The notes under the pieces: generated by a model
Told to the model about the DNA's origin: nothing
Seen by the model: only the letters and a program-made list of their open reading frames with translations
The model's database searches: none
Position numbers and translations under genes: made by a program
Assembly: GCF_001888165.1 (NCBI RefSeq)
Contig: NZ_CP015455.1
Span: 2,970,001-3,034,000, forward strand
Source of the DNA: Syntrophotalea acetylenica
Lineage (GTDB): Bacteria; Desulfobacterota; Desulfuromonadia; Desulfuromonadales; Syntrophotaleaceae
Reading direction: 5' to 3'
Length of the DNA stretch: 64,000 nt
Part shown: piece by piece, positions 42,474 through 49,543 of the stretch
Layout: every line of letters begins with the position of its first letter
How positions within the stretch are numbered: position 1 is the stretch's first letter

Positions 42474-43640
42474 TTACATGGCCGCCCGGTACAGGGCCAT
42501 GATTTCATCGATGCTGATCAAGCGCGGATTGGTCAGACAGCAGACATCCTTCGAAGCGTTTTGCGCCAGAATCGGGATATCGTCTTCCTTGACACCCAGC
42601 TCACCCAGGCCGGCGGGAATGCCGACATCCGCCGACAGCCGCCGCATGGCCGCGATGGCCTTTTGGCCGGCATCCATGACGGACAGGCCGGTCACGTTCT
42701 CGCCCATGGCGACGGCGATGTCCCGGAACCGCTCGGGACAGGCGATGAGATTGTACTGTTCGACCACCGGCAGCAGCACGGCATTGCATACCCCGTGTGG
42801 CAGATTGTAAAAGCCGCCAAGCTGATGCGCCATGGCATGCACGTGGCCGATGAAGGCGTTGTTGAAGGCCATGCCGGCCAGGTATTCGGCAAAGGCCATG
42901 CCTTCGCGGGCTTCGAGGTCCTGGCCGTTGGCCACGGCCTTGCGCAGCCACTTGGCGATCAGTTCGATGGCCTGCAGACCGCAGGCGTCGGTGGCCGGAG
43001 TGGCCATGATCGAAACATAGGCCTCCACGGCGTGGGTCAGGGCGTCCATGCCCGTGGCGGCGGTCAATGCCGGGGGCAGACCGACCATGAGCAGGGGGTC
43101 GTTGATGGCGACCGTGGGAGTGATCTGGGCGCCGCCAATGGCCATCTTGACGTGGTTGTCGGTATTGGTGATGACGCAGAAAAAGGTCATCTCGCTGCCG
43201 GTGCCGGCCGTGGTGTTGATGGCGATCTTGGGCGGGGTCGGTTTGGCGATCTTGCCGACGCCCTCGTAATCGCGGATCGAGCCACCGTTGGTGGCCACCA
43301 CGCCGATGGCCTTGGCGCAGTCATGGGAGCTGCCGCCGCCCAGGGATACGATCAGATCGCAGCCGTTGTCCCGGTAGACTTTGAGGCCGGCTTCCACATT
43401 TTTGTCGGTCGGGTTGGGTTCGGCACCATCGAACACGACCACCTGCAGACCGGCTTCTTCCAGGTTGGCCTGGATGTCGCCCGCCATGCCGAGCTTGACC
43501 AGCCCCTTGTCGGTGACCAGCAGGGCCTTTTTGCCGCCGGCCTTTTTCGCTTCGGCGCCGGCCTGTTTGGCGGCGCCTACGCCCAGCAGGCTGACCGTGG
43601 GAATATTGAAAACGAACGTCTGTTCTGCAAGAGCCCTCAT
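42474..43640 (-). CDS. Iron-containing alcohol dehydrogenase (second of a tandem pair)
   Basis: The 388-residue protein is a group III Fe-ADH: NAD loop GGGSSHDCAKAIG (about 101-113), NTTAGTGSEMT, and metal ligands in GMDALTHAVEAY (D199, H203) and HAMAHQLGGFYNLPHGVCNA (two His). It would oxidise ethanol or another primary alcohol or diol with NAD+, giving the aldehyde. It lies 36 bp downstream of a clear paralogue with the same length and motifs, followed by the outer-membrane gene. ATG 43640 has AGAGGA close upstream; the longer ORF from 43667 adds nine residues. Substrate preference cannot be read. Confidence 0.92.
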   Translation of the reverse strand: MRALAEQTFVFNIPTVSLLGVGAAKQAGAEAKKAGGKKALLVTDKGLVKLGMAGDIQANLEEAGLQVVVFDGAEPNPTDKNVEAGLKVYRDNGCDLIVSLGGGSSHDCAKAIGVVATNGGSIRDYEGVGKIAKPTPPKIAINTTAGTGSEMTFFCVITNTDNHVKMAIGGAQITPTVAINDPLLMVGLPPALTAATGMDALTHAVEAYVSIMATPATDACGLQAIELIAKWLRKAVANGQDLEAREGMAFAEYLAGMAFNNAFIGHVHAMAHQLGGFYNLPHGVCNAVLLPVVEQYNLIACPERFRDIAVAMGENVTGLSVMDAGQKAIAAMRRLSADVGIPAGLGELGVKEDDIPILAQNASKDVCCLTNPRLISIDEIMALYRAAM

Positions 43641-43676
43641 ATCTTCCTCTCTTTCCTGAAATCGCAACGGGAATAT

Positions 43677-44846
43677 TTACATCGCCTTTTTGTACAACTC
43701 GATAATGTCTGCAACCTTCACAGTGCGGGGATTGAACAGGGTGCAGACGTCTTTCATGGCGTTTTCGGCCATGACGGGAATATCCTTTTCGGTCACGCCG
43801 ATGGCGGCCAGACCTTTGGGAATACCGATGTCCCTGGACAGGCGACGGATAGCGGCGACGGCCTGTTCGGCCGCTTCCATGGTGGTGAGACCCTCGATGT
43901 TTTCGCCCAGAAGTTCGGCAACTTTGGCGTATTTTTCGGCGTTGGCGATAAGGTTGAATTCACATACCACCGGCAGGCAGATGGCGTTGCACACCCCGTG
44001 CGGCTTGCCCAGCAGACTGCCCGGCTGATGAGCCATGGAATGTACGATGCCCAGACCGGCGCTGTTGAAAGCCATGCCGGCCAGGTATTCGGCGTAGGCC
44101 ATGGCGTCGCGCGCTTCCAGGTCGGTGCCATTGGCCACGGCCTTGCGCAGCCACTTGCCGATCAGTCTTATGGCCTGCATGGCCAGGCAGTCCGTGACCG
44201 GGTTGGACAGCAAGGTGGTGACATAGGCTTCCACGGCGTGGGTCAGGGCGTCCATGCCGGTGGCGGCGGTCAGCGATGATGGCAGACCGACCATCAGGCC
44301 CGGATCGTTGACAGCCACGTCGGCGGTCAGACGGGCATCGCAGAACACCATTTTGACCTTGGTGTCGGTGTTGGTGACCACCGCAAAGCGGGTCATCTCG
44401 CTGCCGGTACCGGCGGTGGTGTTGATGGCGATGTAGGGCGGCAGGTCGGCCTGCAGGGTATCGATGCCGGCCCAATCGCGGATGTCGCCGCCGCTGGTGG
44501 CCATGATGGCCATGCCCTTGCCGCAGTCGTGGGAGCTGCCGCCGCCCAGGGTGACGAGCAGGTCACAGCCGTTGTCCTGCCACACCTTGAGGCAGTCGCG
44601 CACGTTGAGATCGGTGGGATTCGGCTCGGCTCCGTCGAAGACGGTTACGCTCAGGCCGGCTTCCTCCAGGTAGCCCTTGATCTGGTCGGCGACCCCGATC
44701 CTGGCCAGACCGGCGTCGGTGACGATCAGGGCCTTGGTGCCGCCCAGCACCTTGGCCTGCTGACCAACCTGCTTGACCGCTCCCAGCCCCAGGAGACTGA
44801 CCGTAGGCATATAGAATCCGTAAACCTTTTCTGCCATTGCTCCCAT
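43677..44846 (-). CDS. Iron-containing alcohol dehydrogenase (first of a tandem pair)
   Basis: The 389-residue protein shares GGGSSHDCGKGMA, NTTAGTGSEMTRFAVVTNTD, GMDALTHAVEAY and HSMAHQPGSLLGKPHGVCNA with its downstream paralogue, and so has the complete iron site and NAD site. Loops around HQPGSLLGKPHG differ from HQLGGFYNLPHG in the other copy, so the pair may have different substrates. AAGGAG lies nine bases before ATG 44846. A sigma-54 promoter candidate and an enhancer-like motif lie 130-240 bp upstream. In relatives such enzymes feed alcohol-derived electrons into NADH and the aldehyde into acyl-CoA. Confidence 0.93.
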   Translation of the reverse strand: MGAMAEKVYGFYMPTVSLLGLGAVKQVGQQAKVLGGTKALIVTDAGLARIGVADQIKGYLEEAGLSVTVFDGAEPNPTDLNVRDCLKVWQDNGCDLLVTLGGGSSHDCGKGMAIMATSGGDIRDWAGIDTLQADLPPYIAINTTAGTGSEMTRFAVVTNTDTKVKMVFCDARLTADVAVNDPGLMVGLPSSLTAATGMDALTHAVEAYVTTLLSNPVTDCLAMQAIRLIGKWLRKAVANGTDLEARDAMAYAEYLAGMAFNSAGLGIVHSMAHQPGSLLGKPHGVCNAICLPVVCEFNLIANAEKYAKVAELLGENIEGLTTMEAAEQAVAAIRRLSRDIGIPKGLAAIGVTEKDIPVMAENAMKDVCTLFNPRTVKVADIIELYKKAM

Positions 44847-44973
44847 GATGCATTTCTCCTTCTGTTGTGTAACGGGTTAAAGAGAGCATGCGGACGGTGC
44901 CGGCATGCACATAACAACGAACCGCGGCTGCATCCTCCTCCACAAAGCCAACGGTGAATCCGCAACACACCAG

Positions 44974-44990
44974 AGCAGAGAACATACCAA
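44974..44990 (-). promoter_or_regulatory. Sigma-54 promoter of the Fe-ADH operon
   Basis: On the minus strand TTGGTATGTTCTCTGCT has GG-N10-GC spacing and matches 10 of 13 defined positions. The TGCAACG heptamer lies 78 bp upstream of its GG, as at the two related promoters. Confidence 0.6.
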
Positions 44991-45048
44991 GTATCGTAAA
45001 CGGAAATTATGTTTTACTTTCAATATGTTGAATAAAATTCGCAGGCCT

Positions 45049-45085
45049 TGCGCAACCTTTTGGGGTGCAACGAATCCTGCAAATT
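45049..45085 (-). promoter_or_regulatory. Enhancer-like site upstream of the Fe-ADH operon
   Basis: On the plus strand this contains TTGCGCAA, then GGGGTGCAACG (TGCAACG at 45066-45072), then TGCAAA. In gene orientation it reads CGTTGCACCCC-AAAA-GGTTGCG, a loose dyad. The rest of the gap 44847-45283 holds no gene. Confidence 0.6.
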
Positions 45086-45283
45086 TAGAACGATGTTTTT
45101 AGGGAATTGCCAGATGAAAACCAGAATAAAGCAGATTTGTCAGCGGCCAGCAAAGGGATGCGCAAGGGGATGCAAGAAAGATTGACAGAACAGAAAGATA
45201 AATTGAGGAACTATAATCCTCGGATAAAACGCCTTCTCAGCTTTATGCCGCAGCGATGCCACGGCACGGACTCACGACGAAAT

Positions 45284-46711
45284 TCAACGCCCGTCAGGCG
45301 GCTCCTGACGTTTGAGGCGCTGGTTGAGAGCCTGCCGCGAGATCCCCAACAGGGTCGAGGCGACCCCTTGATTGCCTCTGGCCAGATCCATGGCGGCCAT
45401 AATCAGCAGCCTGTCCATCTCCCTCAGGGTGGGAAACCGCCCGAACAGAGTGCGCAACCGTTCGGCGGCGGGCCGATCCCGATCCGGAGAGGGTAATTGC
45501 ACGGTTTTTTCGCGGCAGATCACGCTTTTGAAGCTGTCCATGGACAGCACGCCGGACTGATGCCGGGCCACGGCATCATAAACCATGGCCTGCAGCTCCC
45601 GCACATTGCCCGGGAAGGCATAGCTGCCGAGCAAACGCGACAGTTCCGGATTGGAAACCGGCGGCTTCTTGTGAAATTCCCTGGCCGCCCTGGTGACGAA
45701 ATAATCGAGCAGAACGGGGATGTCCTCGAGCCGCTCGCGCAGCGGCGGGATATGCACATGATGGGCGCAGAGCCGGTAATACAGGTCGCTGCGGAACTGC
45801 TCTTTGCTCATCATCTGCTGCAGATTCTTGTTGGTAGCCACCACCACGCGGGCGTCGCTCTTGCGCGGCACATCGGAACCGATGGGGTAGTACTCCCCCT
45901 CCTGCAACAGGCGCAGCAGTTTGACCTGAGAGGCTTCCCCGAGATCACCGATTTCGTCGAGAAACAGGGTGCCACCGGCAGCCTGGGATATCAGTCCTGC
46001 CCGCGGCCGGTCGGCGCCGGTAAACGCGCCGCGCTCGTGGCCGAACAGGGTATCGGAAAACAGGTTGTCATCCAACCCGGCGACATTGACGCATACCAGC
46101 TTGCCGGCAAGTCTGCTGAGCTGATGGATGGCGGTAGCGAACAGTTCCTTGCCAACACCGGTTTCGCCGGTTATGAGAATCGGCTGGCGGGAGCAGGCGA
46201 TGACCTCCATGTAGCGGAAGATGGCGGTCATCTTCTTGCTGCAGGTAATGATCGGGGCGAACACTTCGGGGTGTTCGAGCTGATCCGAAAGCAGCTGTTC
46301 CTTGAGCAGATGCACTTCGTTGCGCAGGTTGCACAATTCCAGGATGCGCTGCACGCTGGTCACGAAGCGGGTTTTATCGACCGGTTTGACCAGATAATCG
46401 TGGGCGCCGCTCTTCATGCACTGCACCGCCAGCTCCAGTTCGTCGCTGGCGGTCATGATCAGCACCGGAATGTGGGGATATTTGCGGCAGATATCGATCA
46501 GCAATTCCTGGCCGGAAACATGGGGCATGAACAGGTCAAGTACGATGACACCGAAATTGCGTTTGGCCAGCAGGGGCATGACCAGACGGCTGTCATCGCA
46601 GGTCTCGACCTCGCGAATCCCGGCGCTGCGCAGAATGGTACGGGAACTGAAAAGGATGTTGGGCTCGTCGTCGACCAGCAGAACCGGGAGAGTGTCACAG
46701 CCAGGCACCAT
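45284..46711 (-). CDS. NtrC-family sigma-54 response regulator
   Basis: The 475-residue protein has a receiver domain (D14, D15 in LLVDDEPN, phospho-acceptor D59 in [13 protein letters not shown], Lys in DYLVKPVD), an AAA+ domain with [25 protein letters not shown] and FRSDLYYRL, and a Fis-type C-terminus ([20 protein letters not shown]). It activates sigma-54 promoters when phosphorylated. It lies 150 bp downstream of pta, and the five-PAS kinase encoded at 49544 is the likely partner. Three sigma-54 promoter candidates with a common upstream motif lie within 5 kb, so a local regulon is likely. AAGGAGG precedes ATG 46711. Confidence 0.93.
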   Translation of the reverse strand: MVPGCDTLPVLLVDDEPNILFSSRTILRSAGIREVETCDDSRLVMPLLAKRNFGVIVLDLFMPHVSGQELLIDICRKYPHIPVLIMTASDELELAVQCMKSGAHDYLVKPVDKTRFVTSVQRILELCNLRNEVHLLKEQLLSDQLEHPEVFAPIITCSKKMTAIFRYMEVIACSRQPILITGETGVGKELFATAIHQLSRLAGKLVCVNVAGLDDNLFSDTLFGHERGAFTGADRPRAGLISQAAGGTLFLDEIGDLGEASQVKLLRLLQEGEYYPIGSDVPRKSDARVVVATNKNLQQMMSKEQFRSDLYYRLCAHHVHIPPLRERLEDIPVLLDYFVTRAAREFHKKPPVSNPELSRLLGSYAFPGNVRELQAMVYDAVARHQSGVLSMDSFKSVICREKTVQLPSPDRDRPAAERLRTLFGRFPTLREMDRLLIMAAMDLARGNQGVASTLLGISRQALNQRLKRQEPPDGR

Positions 46712-46861
46712 GGTATCCAGCCTCCTTGCGGTGGATGGCGACGGGCCTGAAGCTTAGCCCGCCGCATGGGTTGCACCGGGGCTGCGCCCGGCGACCAGGA
46801 CATTCTACCCGCCGGGCGAAAATATTGCCAGACCTGCGTTAGCGCCGGACCGGAAGGCCGC

Positions 46862-47863
46862 TTACCCCAGGCTCTGCACGGCGGTCATCGCCACCGTACT
46901 GACAATGTCCTCCACCGTGCAGCCGCGGGACATGTCGTTGAACGGCCGCGCCAGACCCTGTACCATCAGCCCCGCCGCCTGGGCCCCGGCAATGCGCTCG
47001 GTCAGCTTGTAACCGATATTGCCGGCATTCAGATCGGGGAAAATGAGGGTATTGGCCCGGCCGGCAACCGGCGATCCCGGCGCTTTCTGGCTGGCGACCT
47101 GGGGGACGATGGCGGCATCCAGCTGCATTTCGCCGTCGATCAGCAGTTCCGGCGCCAGACTTCGGGCGATCTGGACCGCCTGCCGCACGCGGCGCACCTC
47201 CTCATGGTCGGCGCTGCCCATGGTGGAAAAGGACAGCATGGCCGCCCGCGCCTCCACCCCCAGCAGGCTGCGGCAGCTGCGCGCGGTGGTTACGGCGATT
47301 TCGGCCAGTGCCTGCGCATCGGGACGGGGATTGACCACGCAATCGGCGAATAGCAGGGTGCCGTTTTCACCGAGCTCCGGCCGGGGAGTCACCATCAGCA
47401 TCACCGAAGAAACGGTACGGATGCCGGGGGCGGTGCCGACCACCTGCAAAGCCGCGCGCAGTACATCGCCGGTACTGTTAAAGGCTCCGGCCACCGCGCC
47501 GTCGGCATCTCCTTTGCGTACCATCATGGCCGCGAAGTGCAGTTGATCCAGGGCCAGCAACTGTTTGCAGGCTTCGCCGACGGTAAGCCCCTTGTGCTTG
47601 CGCAGATCCGCCAGTTCTTCAGCATAATCCTGCAGCAGGGCGCTGGCAGCCGGTGCCAGCAGCGTTACCCGGCTCAGATCCGCACCGACCGTCTCGGCCC
47701 GGTTCAGAAGAGACTCGGGGTCGCCGAGCAGCACGATGCGGGCCAGCCCTTCCCCGGCAATACGGCCGGCAGCCAGCAGCATACGGTCATCGTAACTTTC
47801 CGGCAACACGATGGTCTGCGGTTGGCGCCGCGCGTTTTGCTTGATCTGCGATATAACATCCAT
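46862..47863 (-). CDS. pta: Phosphate acetyltransferase (PTA_PTB family)
   Basis: The 333-residue product begins MDVISQIKQNARRQPQTIVL and has GDADGAVAGAFNSTGDVLRA, GIRTVSSVMLMV, FADCVVNPRPDAQALAEIAV and NAGNIGYKLTERIAGAQAAG, all typical of short-form phosphotransacetylase rather than phosphotransbutyrylase. It converts acetyl-CoA and phosphate to acetyl phosphate. GGGGGA lies five bases before ATG 47863. The partner kinase gene upstream belongs to the butyrate kinase family, so propanoyl- or butanoyl-CoA may also be used. A near-consensus sigma-54 promoter lies about 60 bp upstream. Confidence 0.87.
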   Translation of the reverse strand: MDVISQIKQNARRQPQTIVLPESYDDRMLLAAGRIAGEGLARIVLLGDPESLLNRAETVGADLSRVTLLAPAASALLQDYAEELADLRKHKGLTVGEACKQLLALDQLHFAAMMVRKGDADGAVAGAFNSTGDVLRAALQVVGTAPGIRTVSSVMLMVTPRPELGENGTLLFADCVVNPRPDAQALAEIAVTTARSCRSLLGVEARAAMLSFSTMGSADHEEVRRVRQAVQIARSLAPELLIDGEMQLDAAIVPQVASQKAPGSPVAGRANTLIFPDLNAGNIGYKLTERIAGAQAAGLMVQGLARPFNDMSRGCTVEDIVSTVAMTAVQSLG

Positions 47864-47924
47864 TGTCATCCCCCGATAACATCCGGTTTGGCCAGTCGCC
47901 TGCCACCAGGTCATGCCTTGGGTA

Positions 47925-47942
47925 AAGCAGCGACCGTGCCAG
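47925..47942 (-). promoter_or_regulatory. Sigma-54 promoter of pta
   Basis: The minus strand reads CTGGCACGGTCGCTGCT, matching 12 of 13 defined positions of the -24/-12 consensus with correct GG-N10-GC spacing. Transcription would start near 47915, about 50 bases before the pta ATG. Confidence 0.85.
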
Positions 47943-48010
47943 TCTGATAATTCTCAAAAACCCTCTATTTTTTAAAGCCTTACAACCACCAGCAAGCCAT
48001 CCATGCTCCC

Positions 48011-48054
48011 TCAAGGGGCTGCAACGAAATATTCATGTGCAAAAAATATTGCAC
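48011..48054 (-). promoter_or_regulatory. Enhancer-like sites upstream of pta
   Basis: GGGGCTGCAACG (TGCAACG at 48020-48026, 80 bp from the -24 GG) is followed by the perfect dyad GTGCAA-N6-TTGCAC at 48037-48054. The motif recurs at the Fe-ADH and kinase promoters. Confidence 0.65.
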
Positions 48055-48075
48055 GAAACAGCGCTTGCAATCCCC

Positions 48076-49161
48076 TCAGCGCGGAGCATAAACTCGCGCA
48101 AATTCCTCGTTCCGCAACACGCGCAGGGCGCCCTGTGCAAGAGCGAGCATTTCGTCCTCGCCCGGATAGGCCCAGACGGTGGCGATCCACCCGACCCTTT
48201 CGCGGATCCATTCGACCAGTTCACTCCAGTGCGCCACCCCGCCGGTCAGCACGATGGCATCGACATCGCCGTTCAGCACGGTAGCCATGGCGCCGATTTC
48301 CTTGGCGATCTGGTAAGCCATGGCCCGGGCCACTGCCAGGGCTTGGCTATCTCCGGCGGCGATGCGGCGGCCTACCTCGATGGCCGAATTGGTCCCCAGA
48401 TAGGAAACCAGGCCCCCTTGCCCGATGAGCTTTTTCTTGATTTCCGCCTTCGTACAGGTACCGCCGAAGCAAAGCTCGACCACATCGAGCAGCGGCAGGG
48501 TGCCGCTGCGCTCCGGGGAAAAGGGCCCGGCATCGAGAGCGCCGCTGACATCGACCATGCGGCCATGCCGATGGGCGGTGACGGAGACGCCCCCGCCGAG
48601 ATGCGCGATGATCAGATTGAGTTCTGCGTAATCCGCAAAATGGTCGGCGGCGGCGCGACGGGCCACCGCCTTGATATTCAGGGCATGGCCAATGCTGTGC
48701 CGCTCGATACCGGCCAGGCCGGAATACCGGGCGATGTCGTCCATTTCGTCCACCGTCACCGGGTCGACGGTAAAGGCCGGCGCGCCGGCGAGACCGGCGA
48801 TCTCCCTGGCAATCAGCACGCCCAGGTTGGAGGCGTGCTCACGGGGACCGATGGCCCGCATTTCCTCCAGCATGGATTGATTGACGGCGTAGGTACCGCT
48901 TTCGAGGGGACCGAAAAGGCCGCCCCGGCCGACGACGGCATCCAGCCCGTTCACAGCGACGCCGTGCTTTTCAAGCCAATGCAGCACCGAATCGCGCCGG
49001 AAGGAATACTGGTCCGGCACATGGGCGAAGGGCGCCAGGGCATCCGTGTCGTAGCGCAGGGTTTCCTGCAACAGCAGGGTGTCGTTTTCAAACAGGGCGA
49101 CCTTGGTCGATGTGGATCCCGGATTGATGGCGAGAATCCGATAGTTGGCATGTGTCGACAT
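48076..49161 (-). CDS. buk: Butyrate kinase-family acyl kinase
   Basis: The 361-residue protein starts with the ASKHA phosphate loop ILAINPGSTSTKVALFEN and has FRRDSVL, GRGGLFGPLESGTYAVN, HASNLGVLIAREIA, LIIAHLGGGVSVTAHRHGRM and IVLTGGVAHW. These and the length place it with butyrate/branched-chain acyl kinases rather than AckA, which is near 400 residues. It makes ATP from an acyl phosphate. With Pta next door it probably produces acetate or propanoate, butyrate being possible. AAGGAT precedes the ATG. A sigma-54 promoter candidate lies 90 bp upstream. Confidence 0.87.
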   Translation of the reverse strand: MSTHANYRILAINPGSTSTKVALFENDTLLLQETLRYDTDALAPFAHVPDQYSFRRDSVLHWLEKHGVAVNGLDAVVGRGGLFGPLESGTYAVNQSMLEEMRAIGPREHASNLGVLIAREIAGLAGAPAFTVDPVTVDEMDDIARYSGLAGIERHSIGHALNIKAVARRAAADHFADYAELNLIIAHLGGGVSVTAHRHGRMVDVSGALDAGPFSPERSGTLPLLDVVELCFGGTCTKAEIKKKLIGQGGLVSYLGTNSAIEVGRRIAAGDSQALAVARAMAYQIAKEIGAMATVLNGDVDAIVLTGGVAHWSELVEWIRERVGWIATVWAYPGEDEMLALAQGALRVLRNEEFARVYAPR

Positions 49162-49210
49162 GGCTTTATCCTTGGCAACCGGGTTGACATGAATACCTGG
49201 CAGGCAGCTT

Positions 49211-49231
49211 TTCCATCCGGATTTTCCGGAA
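49211..49231 (+). repeat. Dispersed repeat hairpin fragment R9
   Basis: TTCCATCCGGATTTTCCGGA is a degraded core palindrome. It lies between the kinase start codon and its -24/-12 promoter, thus in the mRNA leader. Confidence 0.5.
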
Positions 49232-49248
49232 GGTGAAGATGTACAATC

Positions 49249-49265
49249 AGCAAGCCCGATGCCAG
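49249..49265 (-). promoter_or_regulatory. Sigma-54 promoter of the acyl kinase gene
   Basis: The minus strand reads CTGGCATCGGGCTTGCT, 11 of 13 defined positions with GG-N10-GC spacing. It would start a transcript near 49238. Confidence 0.78.
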
Positions 49266-49330
49266 TCCTGTGCGATGGTGCAACTATTCGTAATTTAATA
49301 TAATTATATGGTTTAAAGCAGGATGTTCAC

Positions 49331-49354
49331 GCCCCATGGGGATGCAACGCGGTG
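49331..49354 (-). promoter_or_regulatory. Enhancer-like site upstream of the acyl kinase gene
   Basis: GCCCCATGGGGATGCAACGC contains TGCAACG at 49343-49349, 80 bp from the -24 GG. In gene orientation TTGCATCCCC-AT-GGGGCGTGAA is a near-dyad. No gene is seen in the rest of 49162-49543. Confidence 0.62.
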
Positions 49355-49543
49355 GCGGAGGCATACAAGAGAAGAGCGGTTGAGAAAGGCGGTCGTATCA
49401 GGATCGACCAGGGCCATGGAAAGGCTCTGCAATAGCAATAAATCTTGCAGGCATGGCCGCCATCCCGGACGTCACTTACGGCTGAGCCCAACCTGTATTT
49501 TTCTGCCAAAGCGCTTCGAACGTCTCTCTCTTGCCGGGCAGTT

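Noticed and set aside
42561-44279. A 572-residue plus-strand ORF across both Fe-ADH genes
   Set aside because: It is the GC-rich antisense frame of two well-supported paralogous genes, rich in Gly, His, Asp and Val, with no recognisable domain; the repetition within it only mirrors the gene duplication.
42474-44846. Reading the tandem Fe-ADH genes as an assembly duplication
   Set aside because: The two proteins share motifs but differ at many positions, so they are old paralogues.
45109-45125. Second -24/-12-like site upstream of the Fe-ADH operon (CTGGTTTTCATCTGGCA)
   Set aside because: Correct spacing but poor -24 match; it lies beyond the enhancer motif, opposite to the arrangement at the other two promoters.
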